Assembly: GCF_000818395.1 (NCBI RefSeq)
Contig: NZ_JWJG01000010.1
Span: 1 to 36,844, forward strand
Source of the DNA: Noviherbaspirillum autotrophicum
Lineage (GTDB): Bacteria > Pseudomonadota > Gammaproteobacteria > Burkholderiales > Burkholderiaceae_D
Direction of reading: 5' to 3'
DNA: 36,844 nucleotides
The position numbers were made by a program, and so were the translations under genes. How positions within the stretch are numbered: the first letter of the stretch is position 1; each line of letters begins with the position of its first letter. The notes below the pieces were generated by a model that was not told the origin of the DNA, did no database searches, and saw only the letters and a list, made by a program, of their open reading frames with translations. Below, piece after piece: positions 30,187-36,844 of the stretch.

Positions 30187-31013
30187 ATCAGCACACCCAT
30201 ATCAACGATTCCGCACTTGGCCAGGCCGGCGCACTGATGGTCGCTGCATCCGAAATTAAGCAGGCCGGCGAGGCATCGTTCCTCTTGGTGCCCCAGCATT
30301 TTCAGCATGTTGACCTCACGGCCGCGATCGAAAAGGCCAACCCGGCGCCTTATCGCAAAAAGGGAACCGTCGCGCTGACCAGCATCGAAAGCTTCAACGT
30401 GTACGTGAAGGATCAGGCACGCCAGCAAGGCACCTACATCTACGCCGATCCGGACGCCCGCACCTTGACTGCCGTGTTCAACGATCACGAGTACGGCGAG
30501 CGCAGCACCGATGCCGGCTGGCGCGACTTCCGCGCGGTCTACAACGCCGAGCTGAGCCGCGAGTTTGCCACCTGGTTGAAGAACAACAAGCAGCCGATGG
30601 AGCAGGAAGTATTCGCCGTTTTCCTCGAGGACAACATTGCCGACGTCGTCGAGCCATCCGGCGAAACGCTGCTGGCCATCGCCCTCACCTTGCAGGCCAA
30701 GACCGAAGTCAACTTCAACAGCAGCAAGCGCCTGGACAACGGCCAGGTGCAGCTGACCTACACCGAGAACATCGATGCGCGTGCTGGCGCCGGTGCGATC
30801 GAGATCCCTCGTGAATTCGCGATTGGCTGCCGCCTGTTCAAGAACGGCGAAGGCTACAAGATCCGCGCGCGCTTGAAGTATCGCCTGGGCGGCGGCAACG
30901 TCAAGTTCTGGTACGAGCTGGATCGACCGGAAAACGTGATCGAGGACGCCTTCAGCGCCTACGTCGAAAAGGCCAAGGAAACCGGTGTCAAGGTCCTGAT
31001 CGGCAAACCCTAG
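30183..31013 (+). CDS. DUF2303 (YfdQ-like) protein
   Basis: A 276-aa protein matching the DUF2303/YfdQ family: an N-terminal FLLVPQHFQHVDL, the TYIYADPDARTLTAVFNDHE centre and REFATWLKNNKQPMEQEVFAVFLEDN. The family is frequent in early regions of phages and prophages, but its biochemical role is not established. Codon choice is strongly biased to C/G third bases like its neighbours. Confidence 0.88.
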   Translation: MNQHTHINDSALGQAGALMVAASEIKQAGEASFLLVPQHFQHVDLTAAIEKANPAPYRKKGTVALTSIESFNVYVKDQARQQGTYIYADPDARTLTAVFNDHEYGERSTDAGWRDFRAVYNAELSREFATWLKNNKQPMEQEVFAVFLEDNIADVVEPSGETLLAIALTLQAKTEVNFNSSKRLDNGQVQLTYTENIDARAGAGAIEIPREFAIGCRLFKNGEGYKIRARLKYRLGGGNVKFWYELDRPENVIEDAFSAYVEKAKETGVKVLIGKP

Positions 31014-31072
31014 CAACCATACCCCGTGAGCGAAGGGGCGTAGTACGGCAAGGGTGTGGCTGGAGGTGAGCT

Positions 31073-31276
31073 GTGGGAAAACCTCTACGAAGTGCCCAAG
31101 CGCAGCTGCCGGCCCCGATGACGACGACGCCGAGCCCGACGAGCGCGAAACAGTCGGATGCGGTCCGCAAGGACGCCGGAAAGCGTAACCGGCACCAACA
31201 AGAGAGCGGACTCAACTTTTTCATTCCGGAAGATGCGAGGCATCCCGCCTCAAGTCCGCTCCCTTGTTGGTCATAA
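31073..31276 (+). CDS. Doubtful small frame (67 aa)
   Basis: A GTG-started frame with an ideal GGAGG six bases upstream, 67 aa, Ser/Pro/Arg-rich (QLPAPMTTTPSPTSAKQSDA). Codon composition is unlike the neighbours, and its 3' part is made of the inverted repeat. I recognise no family. It may be a real small gene or just chance. Confidence 0.3.
   Translation: MGKPLRSAQAQLPAPMTTTPSPTSAKQSDAVRKDAGKRNRHQQESGLNFFIPEDARHPASSPLPCWS
31178..31200 (+). repeat. Imperfect direct repeat, left copy
   Basis: GGAAAGCGTAACCGGCACCA then ACA, matching 31307-31328 with two single-base gaps and one insertion. The pair flanks the long inverted repeat 31194-31271. Confidence 0.6.
31194..31271. repeat. Long inverted repeat (19-bp arms, one mismatch)
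   Basis: The left arm 31194-31212 (ACCAACAAGAGAGCGGACT) pairs with 31253-31271 at 18 of 19 positions around a 40-base loop that itself contains GATGC-GAG-GCATC. In RNA this is a long stem with a structured loop. No T run follows, so it is not a classical terminator. Confidence 0.8.
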
Positions 31277-31306
31277 CCAGAACAACACTCCCGGAGCCGG
31301 CGGGCG

Positions 31307-31328
31307 GGAAACGTACCGGCACCAGACA
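31307..31328 (+). repeat. Imperfect direct repeat, right copy
   Basis: GGAAACGTACCGGCACCAGA then CA, aligned with 31178-31200. It ends 16 bases before the ATG of the 65-aa gene. Confidence 0.6.
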
Positions 31329-31344
31329 CTTATTCGAGGCAGCA

Positions 31345-31542
31345 ATGAAACGAAAAATCACACCCGGCGCCAAGGTCGCCTTCGACAGCGAGGAAGGTCC
31401 GCAGACCGGCATCGTCGCGGATATCAAGCCGCATATCGGCAACGGCCAGCGGATCGCCCTCGTCCGCGTTGAAGGCACGCTTTGCGGCGCACCGTGGCAG
31501 GTCCCGGTCAATGAACTGCAGCAGCTGAAGAGCGCAGCATGA
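31345..31542 (+). CDS. Small basic beta-type protein (65 aa)
   Basis: A 65-aa protein beginning KRKITPGAKVAFDSEEGPQ, a short SH3-like beta pattern (GIVADIKPHI, RIALVRVEGTL). A GAGG lies six bases before the ATG at 31345. No named family. Its stop overlaps the DUF3310 start by four bases. Confidence 0.7.
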   Translation: MKRKITPGAKVAFDSEEGPQTGIVADIKPHIGNGQRIALVRVEGTLCGAPWQVPVNELQQLKSAA

Positions 31543-31805
31543 GCACGACGGCAGCCGTGGCGCATGACGCCGTCAATCATCCGAAGCACTACATCAGTCA
31601 TCCGAGCGGCGTGGAGTGCATCCAGGTCACCGAGCACATGTCGTTCAACCTGGGCAACGTGGTCAAGTACCTGTGGCGCGCGGACGAGAAAGGCGCGCCG
31701 CTGGAAGACCTGAAGAAGGCGCGCTGGTATCTCGACCGCGAGATCGCCAAGCGCGAGGCCGCTGCCGACAAGGTAGTCACGATTCTGGACAACGACGGAG
31801 CGTAA
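31539..31805 (+). CDS. DUF3310 protein
   Basis: An 88-aa protein with the DUF3310 signature VNHPKHYISHPSGVECIQV and FNLGNVVKYLWRADEKG...DLKKARWYLDREI. The family is widespread in phage early regions. Its start overlaps the previous stop (ATGA). Confidence 0.9.
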   Translation: MSTTAAVAHDAVNHPKHYISHPSGVECIQVTEHMSFNLGNVVKYLWRADEKGAPLEDLKKARWYLDREIAKREAAADKVVTILDNDGA

Positions 31806-31807
31806 CT

Positions 31808-32290
31808 ATGCCCGCATCAAAGAAACCGCGCCACAAGCGCAAGGTCAAGACCACCGGCAAGCGCACGTTGCGCACCCAGCCGTGGAAGACACACGCGGTT
31901 TTCCGGCCGCTGGAAGCAATCCTCGACCAGCTGGAGAACGAAGGCACGCTCGTTGTCGTCGCACGCGGCAAGCAGGCCGGACTTCCCGTATTCCGTGTTG
32001 ACGGCGAAAACACCTGGTATGCCGTCGGCCCGGCCCTACGCGGCCTGATCGAAACGTTCGAGCTGCACGAACAGCGCTCCGGCCGCGTAATGCCGCTGGA
32101 GCCGTTGCGGCGCCTGGTGACCAAGCTCGACGTCGATATGCCGATTTTCGAAGAAGACACCAAGGCAGTGCGCGCATCGATGGCCGTACTGATTGAAGAA
32201 TCACACAACCTGCCGCGCGATTACGCTGCGGATCTGGTCCAGGTTACGCAAACCGCAATTGAATTCGACCGATTGAAAGAGGCGGCATAA
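31808..32290 (+). CDS. Unknown 160-aa early protein
   Basis: A basic N-terminus (residues 1-25, PASKKPRHKRKVKTTGKRT), then a mixed domain that includes LDQLENEGTLVVVARGKQAG, YAVGPALRGLIETFELHEQR and a helical C-terminus. The ATG at 31808 lies two bases after the DUF3310 stop. No family recognised; the N-terminal Lys/Arg cluster could bind nucleic acid. Confidence 0.75.
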   Translation: MPASKKPRHKRKVKTTGKRTLRTQPWKTHAVFRPLEAILDQLENEGTLVVVARGKQAGLPVFRVDGENTWYAVGPALRGLIETFELHEQRSGRVMPLEPLRRLVTKLDVDMPIFEEDTKAVRASMAVLIEESHNLPRDYAADLVQVTQTAIEFDRLKEAA

Positions 32291-32317
32291 CCGTCGCCAG
32301 CATTCAAGGGATAACGT

Positions 32318-34057
32318 ATGAAGCGCGACATCTTCACCATGTCACTGGATCTCGGCCACGAGCTGGCGATCGACAACTTTGCCGGTGGCGGCGGCGCATC
32401 CACCGGCATCTCCATGGGCTTGGGACGCGAAGTCGACGTGGCCATCAACCACGACGGCGAAGCGCTGGCCATGCATGCAGCCAACCATCCGACGGCAGCG
32501 CACTACACCGAGGACGTCTTCAACGTGCACCCGGGCTTTGTTACGCGCCAGCTGCCCATCGGTCTCGCCTGGTTCAGCCCGGACTGCAAGCACTTCAGCA
32601 AGGCCAAGGGCAGCAAGCCGGTCGAAAAGAAGATTCGCGGTCTGGCATGGGTGACGCTGAAATGGGCAACGTTCCAGATGCCGCGCGTGATCGCGCTCGA
32701 GAACGTTGAAGAGTTTCAGGACTGGGGGCCGCTGGGCAGCGACAACAAGCCGCTGAAAGCAGAGAAAGGCCGCACGTTCAAGGCCTTCGTGCTGGCGCTG
32801 ACCACCGGCATTCCGACAGACCATCCGGACCTGAACGAAATTTACGACGTGCTCGGCCATGACTTCCCGATCGAGCGCCTGCATGCAGGTCTCGGCTATA
32901 AGGTCGAATGGAAAGTGCTGCGCGCCTGTGATTACGGCACTCCGACTATCCGCAAACGCCTGTTTCTAATCGCACGGCGGGACGGTCGTCCGATTGTCTG
33001 GCCAACACCGACGCACGGCGACCCGAAGACCGACGCCGTCAAGTCGGGAAAGCTGCAGCCGTGGCGCACCGCCGCCGAGTGCATCGACTGGTCTATTTCT
33101 TGCCCGTCGATTTTCGAGCGCAAGAAGCCGCTGAAGGATGCGACCTTGCGCCGTATCGCCAAGGGCATCATGAAATTCGTGGTGAACACTGATAGTCCGT
33201 TCATCGTCGGTGCCGGCGGGCCGATCTATTCCGGCAAGCCGACATCGACGGACAAGCCGTTCGGCACGCTGACCACTGAGAACCACCGCGCACTGGTCCT
33301 TCCAACCCTGATGCATGTGACGCATCAGGGAGGTGACCGGACCGCATCGATTGAAACCCCGATTGCTACCGTAACCGGCGCAAACCGTGGCGAGCAGGCG
33401 CTGATTACAGCCCACATTTCCACCTACTACGGCGATAAGCGCCCGGGTGACGTGCGCGGCTCCAGAATGGACGAGCCGATTGGCACGCAGACGACTGAAA
33501 ACAGGCATGCCGTCGTGTCCGCATTTCTCGCCAAGCACTATGGCGGCCATGAGACTCCCGGCGCCTCGCTGCCAGATCCGATGAGCACCATCACGGCACA
33601 AGACCACCATGCACTTGTTGCATCCCACCTGGTGAAGCTGCGGAACAACCAGTTCGGGCAGGACGCCCGCGAACCAATGCCTACTCTGACGGCCGGCGGC
33701 GGCCACGTTGGAGAAGTGCGCGCCTTCCTGGTCAAGTATTACAGCGAAGGAGGCCAATGGCAGGACCTACGCGACCCGATGCATACGATGCCGACAAAGG
33801 ACCGCCTCGGCTTGGTGACCATCCGCGGCGAGGACTACGCGATCGTCGACATCGGCATGCGCATGCTGACGCCGCGAGAGCTGGCGCGCGCGCAGGGTTT
33901 CCCTGACAGCTACATCCTCGATCCGGTCGTCAACGGCAAGCCGCTTTCCAAATCGGCGCAGGTCCGCATGATCGGCAATAGCGTCTGCCCGCCGATGGCG
34001 GCGGCACTTGTTGAGGCGAACTTCGCACATGAGCAACAGATCGCGAGGGCAGCATGA
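32318..34057 (+). CDS. C5-cytosine DNA methyltransferase with internal repeats
   Basis: A 579-aa DNA (cytosine-5) methyltransferase. Motif I is FAGGGGAST (about 21-29), motif IV carries the catalytic cysteine in SPDCKHFS (about 87-94), motif VI is ENVEEF (about 127-132) and motif VIII is TIRKRLFLIARR. The closing motifs are LTPRELARAQGFPDSY and QVRMIGNSVCPP. Between VIII and IX (about 303-510) the target-recognition region is built from about six repeats of 33-37 residues with P-(I/M)-x-T-(I/L)-T. No restriction enzyme is adjacent, so it probably protects phage DNA against host restriction or marks it for regulation. AAGG lies eight bases before the ATG. Confidence 0.93.
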   Translation: MKRDIFTMSLDLGHELAIDNFAGGGGASTGISMGLGREVDVAINHDGEALAMHAANHPTAAHYTEDVFNVHPGFVTRQLPIGLAWFSPDCKHFSKAKGSKPVEKKIRGLAWVTLKWATFQMPRVIALENVEEFQDWGPLGSDNKPLKAEKGRTFKAFVLALTTGIPTDHPDLNEIYDVLGHDFPIERLHAGLGYKVEWKVLRACDYGTPTIRKRLFLIARRDGRPIVWPTPTHGDPKTDAVKSGKLQPWRTAAECIDWSISCPSIFERKKPLKDATLRRIAKGIMKFVVNTDSPFIVGAGGPIYSGKPTSTDKPFGTLTTENHRALVLPTLMHVTHQGGDRTASIETPIATVTGANRGEQALITAHISTYYGDKRPGDVRGSRMDEPIGTQTTENRHAVVSAFLAKHYGGHETPGASLPDPMSTITAQDHHALVASHLVKLRNNQFGQDAREPMPTLTAGGGHVGEVRAFLVKYYSEGGQWQDLRDPMHTMPTKDRLGLVTIRGEDYAIVDIGMRMLTPRELARAQGFPDSYILDPVVNGKPLSKSAQVRMIGNSVCPPMAAALVEANFAHEQQIARAA

Positions 34058-34341
34058 ACGATCGCCAATTTTCTCTGTTCGATACGACACCTGACGCCTT
34101 GCCGCGCATCGATTGGACCAGCCAGGTCTACAGCAAGGAATACAACGCTGCGCTCAACGCCATGCTGATCGATGCATGCCGCCAGCAGCCAAAGTCCACG
34201 GCCGATCTGCACCAGGCGCAACTGGCGGAGTTCGGGCTCGGAGAAATCCCGCTGGGATGCCAACTCACCTTTCTAGCGGAAATCGGTAAGCTCCGCCGCA
34301 AGGTGGATAAAGCCTTTGTTTCGACATGGAGCGCAGCATGA
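34054..34341 (+). CDS. Unknown 95-aa protein after the methyltransferase
   Basis: A 95-aa helical protein: QFSLFDTTPDALPRIDWTSQ, then a MLIDACRQQPKSTADLHQAQ stretch and LTFLAEIGKLRRKVDKAF. It overlaps the methyltransferase stop by four bases (ATGA) and the next start likewise. The central and C-terminal part could be a small winged helix, but this is a guess. Confidence 0.7.
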   Translation: MNDRQFSLFDTTPDALPRIDWTSQVYSKEYNAALNAMLIDACRQQPKSTADLHQAQLAEFGLGEIPLGCQLTFLAEIGKLRRKVDKAFVSTWSAA

Positions 34342-35015
34342 AAGAACGCCCTATCCTTTTCAGCGCGCCGATGGTGCGCGCCATCCTTGACGGGACCAAG
34401 ACGCAGACGAGGCGTGTGGTGAAACCGCAGCCGGTACTCAGACGTGACCTCAGCGTGTCGGACAACGAGCTTGCATGGCAATTGTCGCCAGGCTCTTTCA
34501 TCATCTGTCCGAACACTCGTGCACCGGAGGACTTCGAGAAGCGCAGTCCCTACGGACAGCCAGGCGGCCGCCTATGGGTGCGGGAGACCTTCTGCCCGAT
34601 CTACCCGCAGGATCCGACCTACAACGGTGGCGAGCCGATCGAGTACGACTATGCAGCCACCTACAAGCACGGTGACCGGCTTGGCGACTCGCTCGGTATA
34701 AAGAAGGTTTGGAAGCCGTCGATCCACATGCCACGCGCCGCCTGCCGCATCGTCCTGGAGGTGACCGGCGTACGTGTTGAGCGGCTGCAGGACATCAGCG
34801 AGGCGGACGCGATCGCCGAGGGCATTGAGCGCAGCGGAGAGTGCAACTGGTGCGACTACCTCGATTATGGATACAACGACTTCACCAACGCCAGGTATAG
34901 CTACCGCACGCTTTGGGAATCGATCAACGGCGCCGGCAGCTGGAATGCCAATCCGTGGGTGTGGGTAATCGAATTCAAGCGCGTCGACGCCGGCGCAATG
35001 AAGCAAGCAGCATAG
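34338..35015 (+). CDS. ASCH-like phage protein (225 aa)
   Basis: A 225-aa protein starting MKERPILFSAPMVRAILDGT with KTQTRRVVKPQP, a pattern common in phage proteins related to the ASCH (RNA-binding-like) fold. Downstream are GGRLWVRETF, HMPRAACRIVLEVTGVRVER and a final NPWVWVIEFKRVD. The ATG at 34338 overlaps the preceding stop; a start at 34326 is less likely. The biochemical role is unknown. Confidence 0.8.
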   Translation: MKERPILFSAPMVRAILDGTKTQTRRVVKPQPVLRRDLSVSDNELAWQLSPGSFIICPNTRAPEDFEKRSPYGQPGGRLWVRETFCPIYPQDPTYNGGEPIEYDYAATYKHGDRLGDSLGIKKVWKPSIHMPRAACRIVLEVTGVRVERLQDISEADAIAEGIERSGECNWCDYLDYGYNDFTNARYSYRTLWESINGAGSWNANPWVWVIEFKRVDAGAMKQAA

Positions 35016-35027
35016 TTGGAGAAACCG

Positions 35028-35261
35028 ATGAGCGCAGTATTAAAACCGATCTATTTGGACCTGCCGACGGTGGCGTCTGCAACGTCGCTGAGTGAAGCCA
35101 GCGTCAAAAAAATGGTTCGTGAAAACCTCTTCCCGAAGCCCCGAATGCTTTCCGGCCGCCGGGTCGCATGGCTGCTGAGGGAAATTGAGGAGTGGGCAGA
35201 AGCGCGTCCTATCTCCGACCTGCTCCCGCCGCCGAACGCCGGCGTCAGGAAAGAGAGTTAA
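35028..35261 (+). CDS. AlpA-like excisionase / HTH regulator
   Basis: A 77-aa AlpA/excisionase-type protein: YLDLPTVASATSLSEASVKK with the winged helix continuing MVRENLFPKPRMLSGRRVAW and LLREIEEWAEARP. It probably directs excision with the integrase and may also regulate it. GGAG lies seven bases before the ATG; the upstream TTG at 35016 overlaps that site. Its last 17 bases overlap the 3' end of the convergent integrase gene. Confidence 0.88.
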   Translation: MSAVLKPIYLDLPTVASATSLSEASVKKMVRENLFPKPRMLSGRRVAWLLREIEEWAEARPISDLLPPPNAGVRKES

Positions 35262-36531
35262 GCGTGTCATTCCAGCGGCGCAGCCACTCGACGCGCTCGG
35301 CATCGTATGAATGCCGGTTGTACACACCCTTCACGCCTGGCTGCATATGCCCGAGCACAGCTTCGGCCACGGAATCCGGGCATCCGAGCGCAGCCAGCTG
35401 CGTGCGCACCGTGCGGCGCAGGTCATGCGGCGACCAGCGGGTCACCGGGAAGCGTGGACGCACCCGCTCCGGCAGCGTCATGGAATATGGCATATGCCAG
35501 TGCACGGACGTCTGAATGACCTTCTGTTGGATGTGCTTCTCCTTGCTAACCTGTGACTGGAACAGGTACCCGGTCTTATAAAGAGCATTCCGCCGCAGTA
35601 CGATTTCCCGCGCTTTGCCAAATAACGGCACCCGCAGATCTGTCGCGTTGTCATGGCGTGCATTCTTCGTTTTCGACTTCGGGCACGTCCACCATACGAC
35701 GTCGTCAGCCTCGACACTGATCTCCTCAGCCGTCATTTGCACCAGCTCAGCCCCGCGACACCCCGTCCAGATATAGAGAGTAAGTACGTCGCAGACGTTG
35801 CGGCTCAAGTTCGGGAGAAAAGGGATCAGCTTGCGGAGTTCGTCCAGGGAGAGGTGGCGCTTTTCTACACCGACATATTCACCCTGCAGTTTTTTTCCCT
35901 TTGAACGCAATTTCCCACGCATGACCCGGCGCCACCAATTTTGCGTTGTTTCCGGGATCCGGCCGGCATCGAGGGCATAGTCCCACGCCGCAGCCAGCTC
36001 GGCGCGCAACTTCCCGGCTTGCACAGGAATTTCGGCGTAGCTTTCCAAAAGATCAAAGGCCGCAGCACGAGTTACCTTTTCAGCCGGCGTAGTTTTAAAC
36101 TTCTGGTCGATCATGACGTCAAAGGTACGCCGCACTTCCTTGACGCCCCTTTCCTTACGCACGCGGTCCAAGTGCTTACAGTAGTCTTCGCACAACCTCT
36201 CGACGGTGTAGGTCTGGGCCTTTTCCCGTTTGCGCTTGATCTCCTCGGCGACTCGAAGTTCAGTGCGCTCGGACTTCTTTTCAGCGGCAATATCCTGCCC
36301 CTGGCTGCGCGCTTCCCTGGCCTGTTCCCACTCGACCACGGCCGCGTGGAATGACATCGCGGGCCACCTCCCGATCTTCACCTGTTTCATCTTTCCGTCG
36401 ACTGGGCTCTTGTACCGGTACGTCCACGTCTTGAACTGTATGCTCGACTCCAGACGCAGCCCCGGATGGTCTGCAAAGGTGATATGCTCCCCGGGTTTCA
36501 GGAGCTTGGCTGTTCTGGCGTCAAAGGTCAT
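35245..36531 (-). CDS. int: P4-type tyrosine integrase
   Basis: A 428-aa tyrosine recombinase with an N-terminal DUF4102-like arm-binding domain (about 1-90) and core-binding domain (about 105-200). Catalytic residues are Arg259 (TGCRGAE), His369 and Arg372 (HDLRR), His395 (LGH) and the nucleophile Tyr404 (GVYNRH). It inserts the phage at attB and excises it with the AlpA-like protein. The ATG at 36531 overlaps an inverted arm-like repeat, so binding by Int could repress its own gene. It is convergent with the excisionase and adjacent to attP. Confidence 0.94.
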   Translation of the reverse strand: MTFDARTAKLLKPGEHITFADHPGLRLESSIQFKTWTYRYKSPVDGKMKQVKIGRWPAMSFHAAVVEWEQAREARSQGQDIAAEKKSERTELRVAEEIKRKREKAQTYTVERLCEDYCKHLDRVRKERGVKEVRRTFDVMIDQKFKTTPAEKVTRAAAFDLLESYAEIPVQAGKLRAELAAAWDYALDAGRIPETTQNWWRRVMRGKLRSKGKKLQGEYVGVEKRHLSLDELRKLIPFLPNLSRNVCDVLTLYIWTGCRGAELVQMTAEEISVEADDVVWWTCPKSKTKNARHDNATDLRVPLFGKAREIVLRRNALYKTGYLFQSQVSKEKHIQQKVIQTSVHWHMPYSMTLPERVRPRFPVTRWSPHDLRRTVRTQLAALGCPDSVAEAVLGHMQPGVKGVYNRHSYDAERVEWLRRWNDTLNSLS

Positions 36532-36546
36532 TTTGGCGTAGCTTTT
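36531..36546 (-). promoter_or_regulatory. Arm-like repeat over the int start codon
   Basis: The minus strand reads AAAAGCTACGCCAAAA, one change from the copy at 48-63. It begins on the first base of the int ATG, where a bound integrase would block its own expression. Confidence 0.45.
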
Positions 36547-36592
36547 ATAACCGCCGGAGTGTCGGCGTAGGTCGCACGGAAGTAGAAGACCT

Positions 36593-36610
36593 AAAAGTTA
36601 CGCTAAAACC
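36593..36610 (+). promoter_or_regulatory. Candidate integrase arm-type site (right arm)
   Basis: AAAAGTTACGCTAAAACC matches the left-arm copy at 48-66 apart from one substitution and a single-base length difference. It lies about 150 bases from the repeat on the integrase side. Confidence 0.5.
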
Positions 36611-36617
36611 TGAACTG

Positions 36618-36646
36618 TTGCAATCTGTTGTTATCCGTTCTTATCT
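36618..36646 (+). promoter_or_regulatory. Promoter reading toward attP (replacement mutS promoter?)
   Basis: -35 TTGCAA (36618-36623), 17-bp spacer and -10 TTATCT (36641-36646), pointing across attP into what would be host DNA in the lysogen. A GAGG at 36659-36662 and ATG at 36673 follow. The promoter is a pattern match; its proposed use is inferred. Confidence 0.5.
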
Positions 36647-36672
36647 GAACGGCGAAAAGAGGTAAATAGGGA

Positions 36673-36792
36673 ATGGATAAGGAAATCAAAGAGTTAGGCG
36701 AGATTTCTGATAGGAATCAGGGACTTAAGAAGGACCAAATTTCCGGCCATACACCTATGATGCAGCAGGGTATTTCCCCTATGAGAACATAG
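36673..36792 (+). CDS. Short frame mimicking the N-terminus of MutS
   Basis: A 39-codon frame that opens with a charged 25-residue stretch and reaches GHTPMMQQ (residues 25-32), then GISPMRT and a TAG. HTPMMQQ is the conserved start of MutS, where YL normally follows (E. coli AHTPMMQQYL). The divergence comes right after ATGATGCAGCAG, the first bases of the 88-bp repeat. In the circular phage this would be a meaningless 39-aa peptide. Integrated at mutS, it would be fused in frame to the remaining host gene. It has its own promoter-like sequence and GAGG ten bases before the ATG. The match is seen; the fusion is inferred. Confidence 0.6.
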   Translation: MDKEIKELGEISDRNQGLKKDQISGHTPMMQQGISPMRT

Positions 36793-36844
36793 GATCACTT
36801 TTTAAAAGTTACGCCAAAAACCACGCTAAAACTAACTCCTTGCA
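36757..36844. repeat. Terminal direct repeat, right copy (attP core region)
   Basis: Identical to bases 1-88. It begins with the ATGATGCAGCAG that forms the end of the MutS-like stretch and includes the stop of the short frame. In a circular genome this and the left copy are one piece of DNA. Confidence 0.9.

Larger units (their letters stand above)
31014..31344. other. 331-base gap with hairpin and repeats, little coding evidence
   Basis: Between the DUF2303 stop and the 65-aa gene. It holds a CCCC-N9-GGGG inverted repeat (31022-31038), a possible 67-aa frame (31073-31276), a long inverted repeat (31194-31271) and an imperfect direct repeat on both sides of it. It might be an untranslated regulatory stretch or a degraded gene. 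Confidence 0.6.

Noticed and set aside
30117-31016. Minus-strand 299-aa frame
   Set aside because: Antisense to the DUF2303 gene; Leu/Val/Gly-rich low-information translation.
31194-31271. Intrinsic terminator
   Set aside because: Long stem but no T tract on either strand after it and a 40-base loop.
32966-33757. Minus-strand 263-aa frame
   Set aside because: Antisense to the C5 methyltransferase.
36757-36844. tRNA 3' end as the attachment site
   Set aside because: P4-type integrases often use tRNA genes, but no T-arm GTTCRA motif, acceptor stem or CCA is visible in the repeat.

Overview
The window reads as one complete temperate, siphovirus-like (lambda/HK97-type) phage genome of a GC-rich betaproteobacterium. 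The host guess (Burkholderiales, perhaps Oxalobacteraceae) rests on protein family resemblance and base composition only. Bases 1-88 and 36757-36844 are identical. The sequence beyond the integrase does not turn into host DNA, so the window is best read as a circular (attP) form of about 36,756 bp opened at the attachment site, with 88 bp written twice.

Layout. 1-2182: attP left side and a small accessory ('moron') block: two small unknown genes, an anchored SGNH/GDSL esterase and an unknown 211-aa gene. 2206-3889 (minus): lysis cassette with two small membrane proteins (holin/antiholin candidates), a GH19-type endolysin, a 30-aa membrane peptide and nested spanins Rz/Rz1. 3961-16654 (minus): tail fibre with an esterase domain, J-like tail tip protein, NlpC/P60 protein, tail tip/assembly proteins, tape measure, a -1 frameshifted tail chaperone pair, tail tube and the neck/connector genes. 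16736-22765 (minus): capsid, ClpP-like protease, portal, TerL, TerS and HNH nuclease. 22766-26918 (minus): a Q-like late regulator with a leader and terminator in front of the late genes, an iteron-type candidate replication origin, a PrimPol-SF3 helicase replication protein and a CII-like regulator. 27037-28911: immunity region with cro (minus), cI (plus) and two operator clusters sharing the palindrome ACTAG-N5-CTAGT. 28966-35261 (plus): early operon of small unknown genes, a DUF2303/YfdQ-like protein, a DUF3310 protein, a C5 DNA methyltransferase, an ASCH-like protein and an AlpA-like excisionase, convergent with the P4-type integrase (35245-36531, minus).

How it fits together. CI would bind operators placed in the 17-bp spacers of the cro promoter, its own promoter and the rightward early promoter. 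Both cro and cI look leaderless. Cro-promoter transcription meets a strong terminator before cII (like lambda tR1), then reaches the replication gene, the origin and Q. Q would carry polymerase through a leader terminator into about 20 kb of late genes that contain further terminators, one of them inside the endolysin gene.

The most interesting feature is at the attachment site. A promoter and ATG on the phage side lead into a short frame that ends GHTPMMQQ, the conserved N-terminal motif of MutS, exactly at the repeat. The phage probably integrates in the 5' end of host mutS and supplies a substitute promoter and N-terminus, so lysogeny could change mismatch-repair expression. This is an inference from a 7-residue match plus the layout. 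No tRNA genes, insertion sequences or CRISPR arrays were seen.
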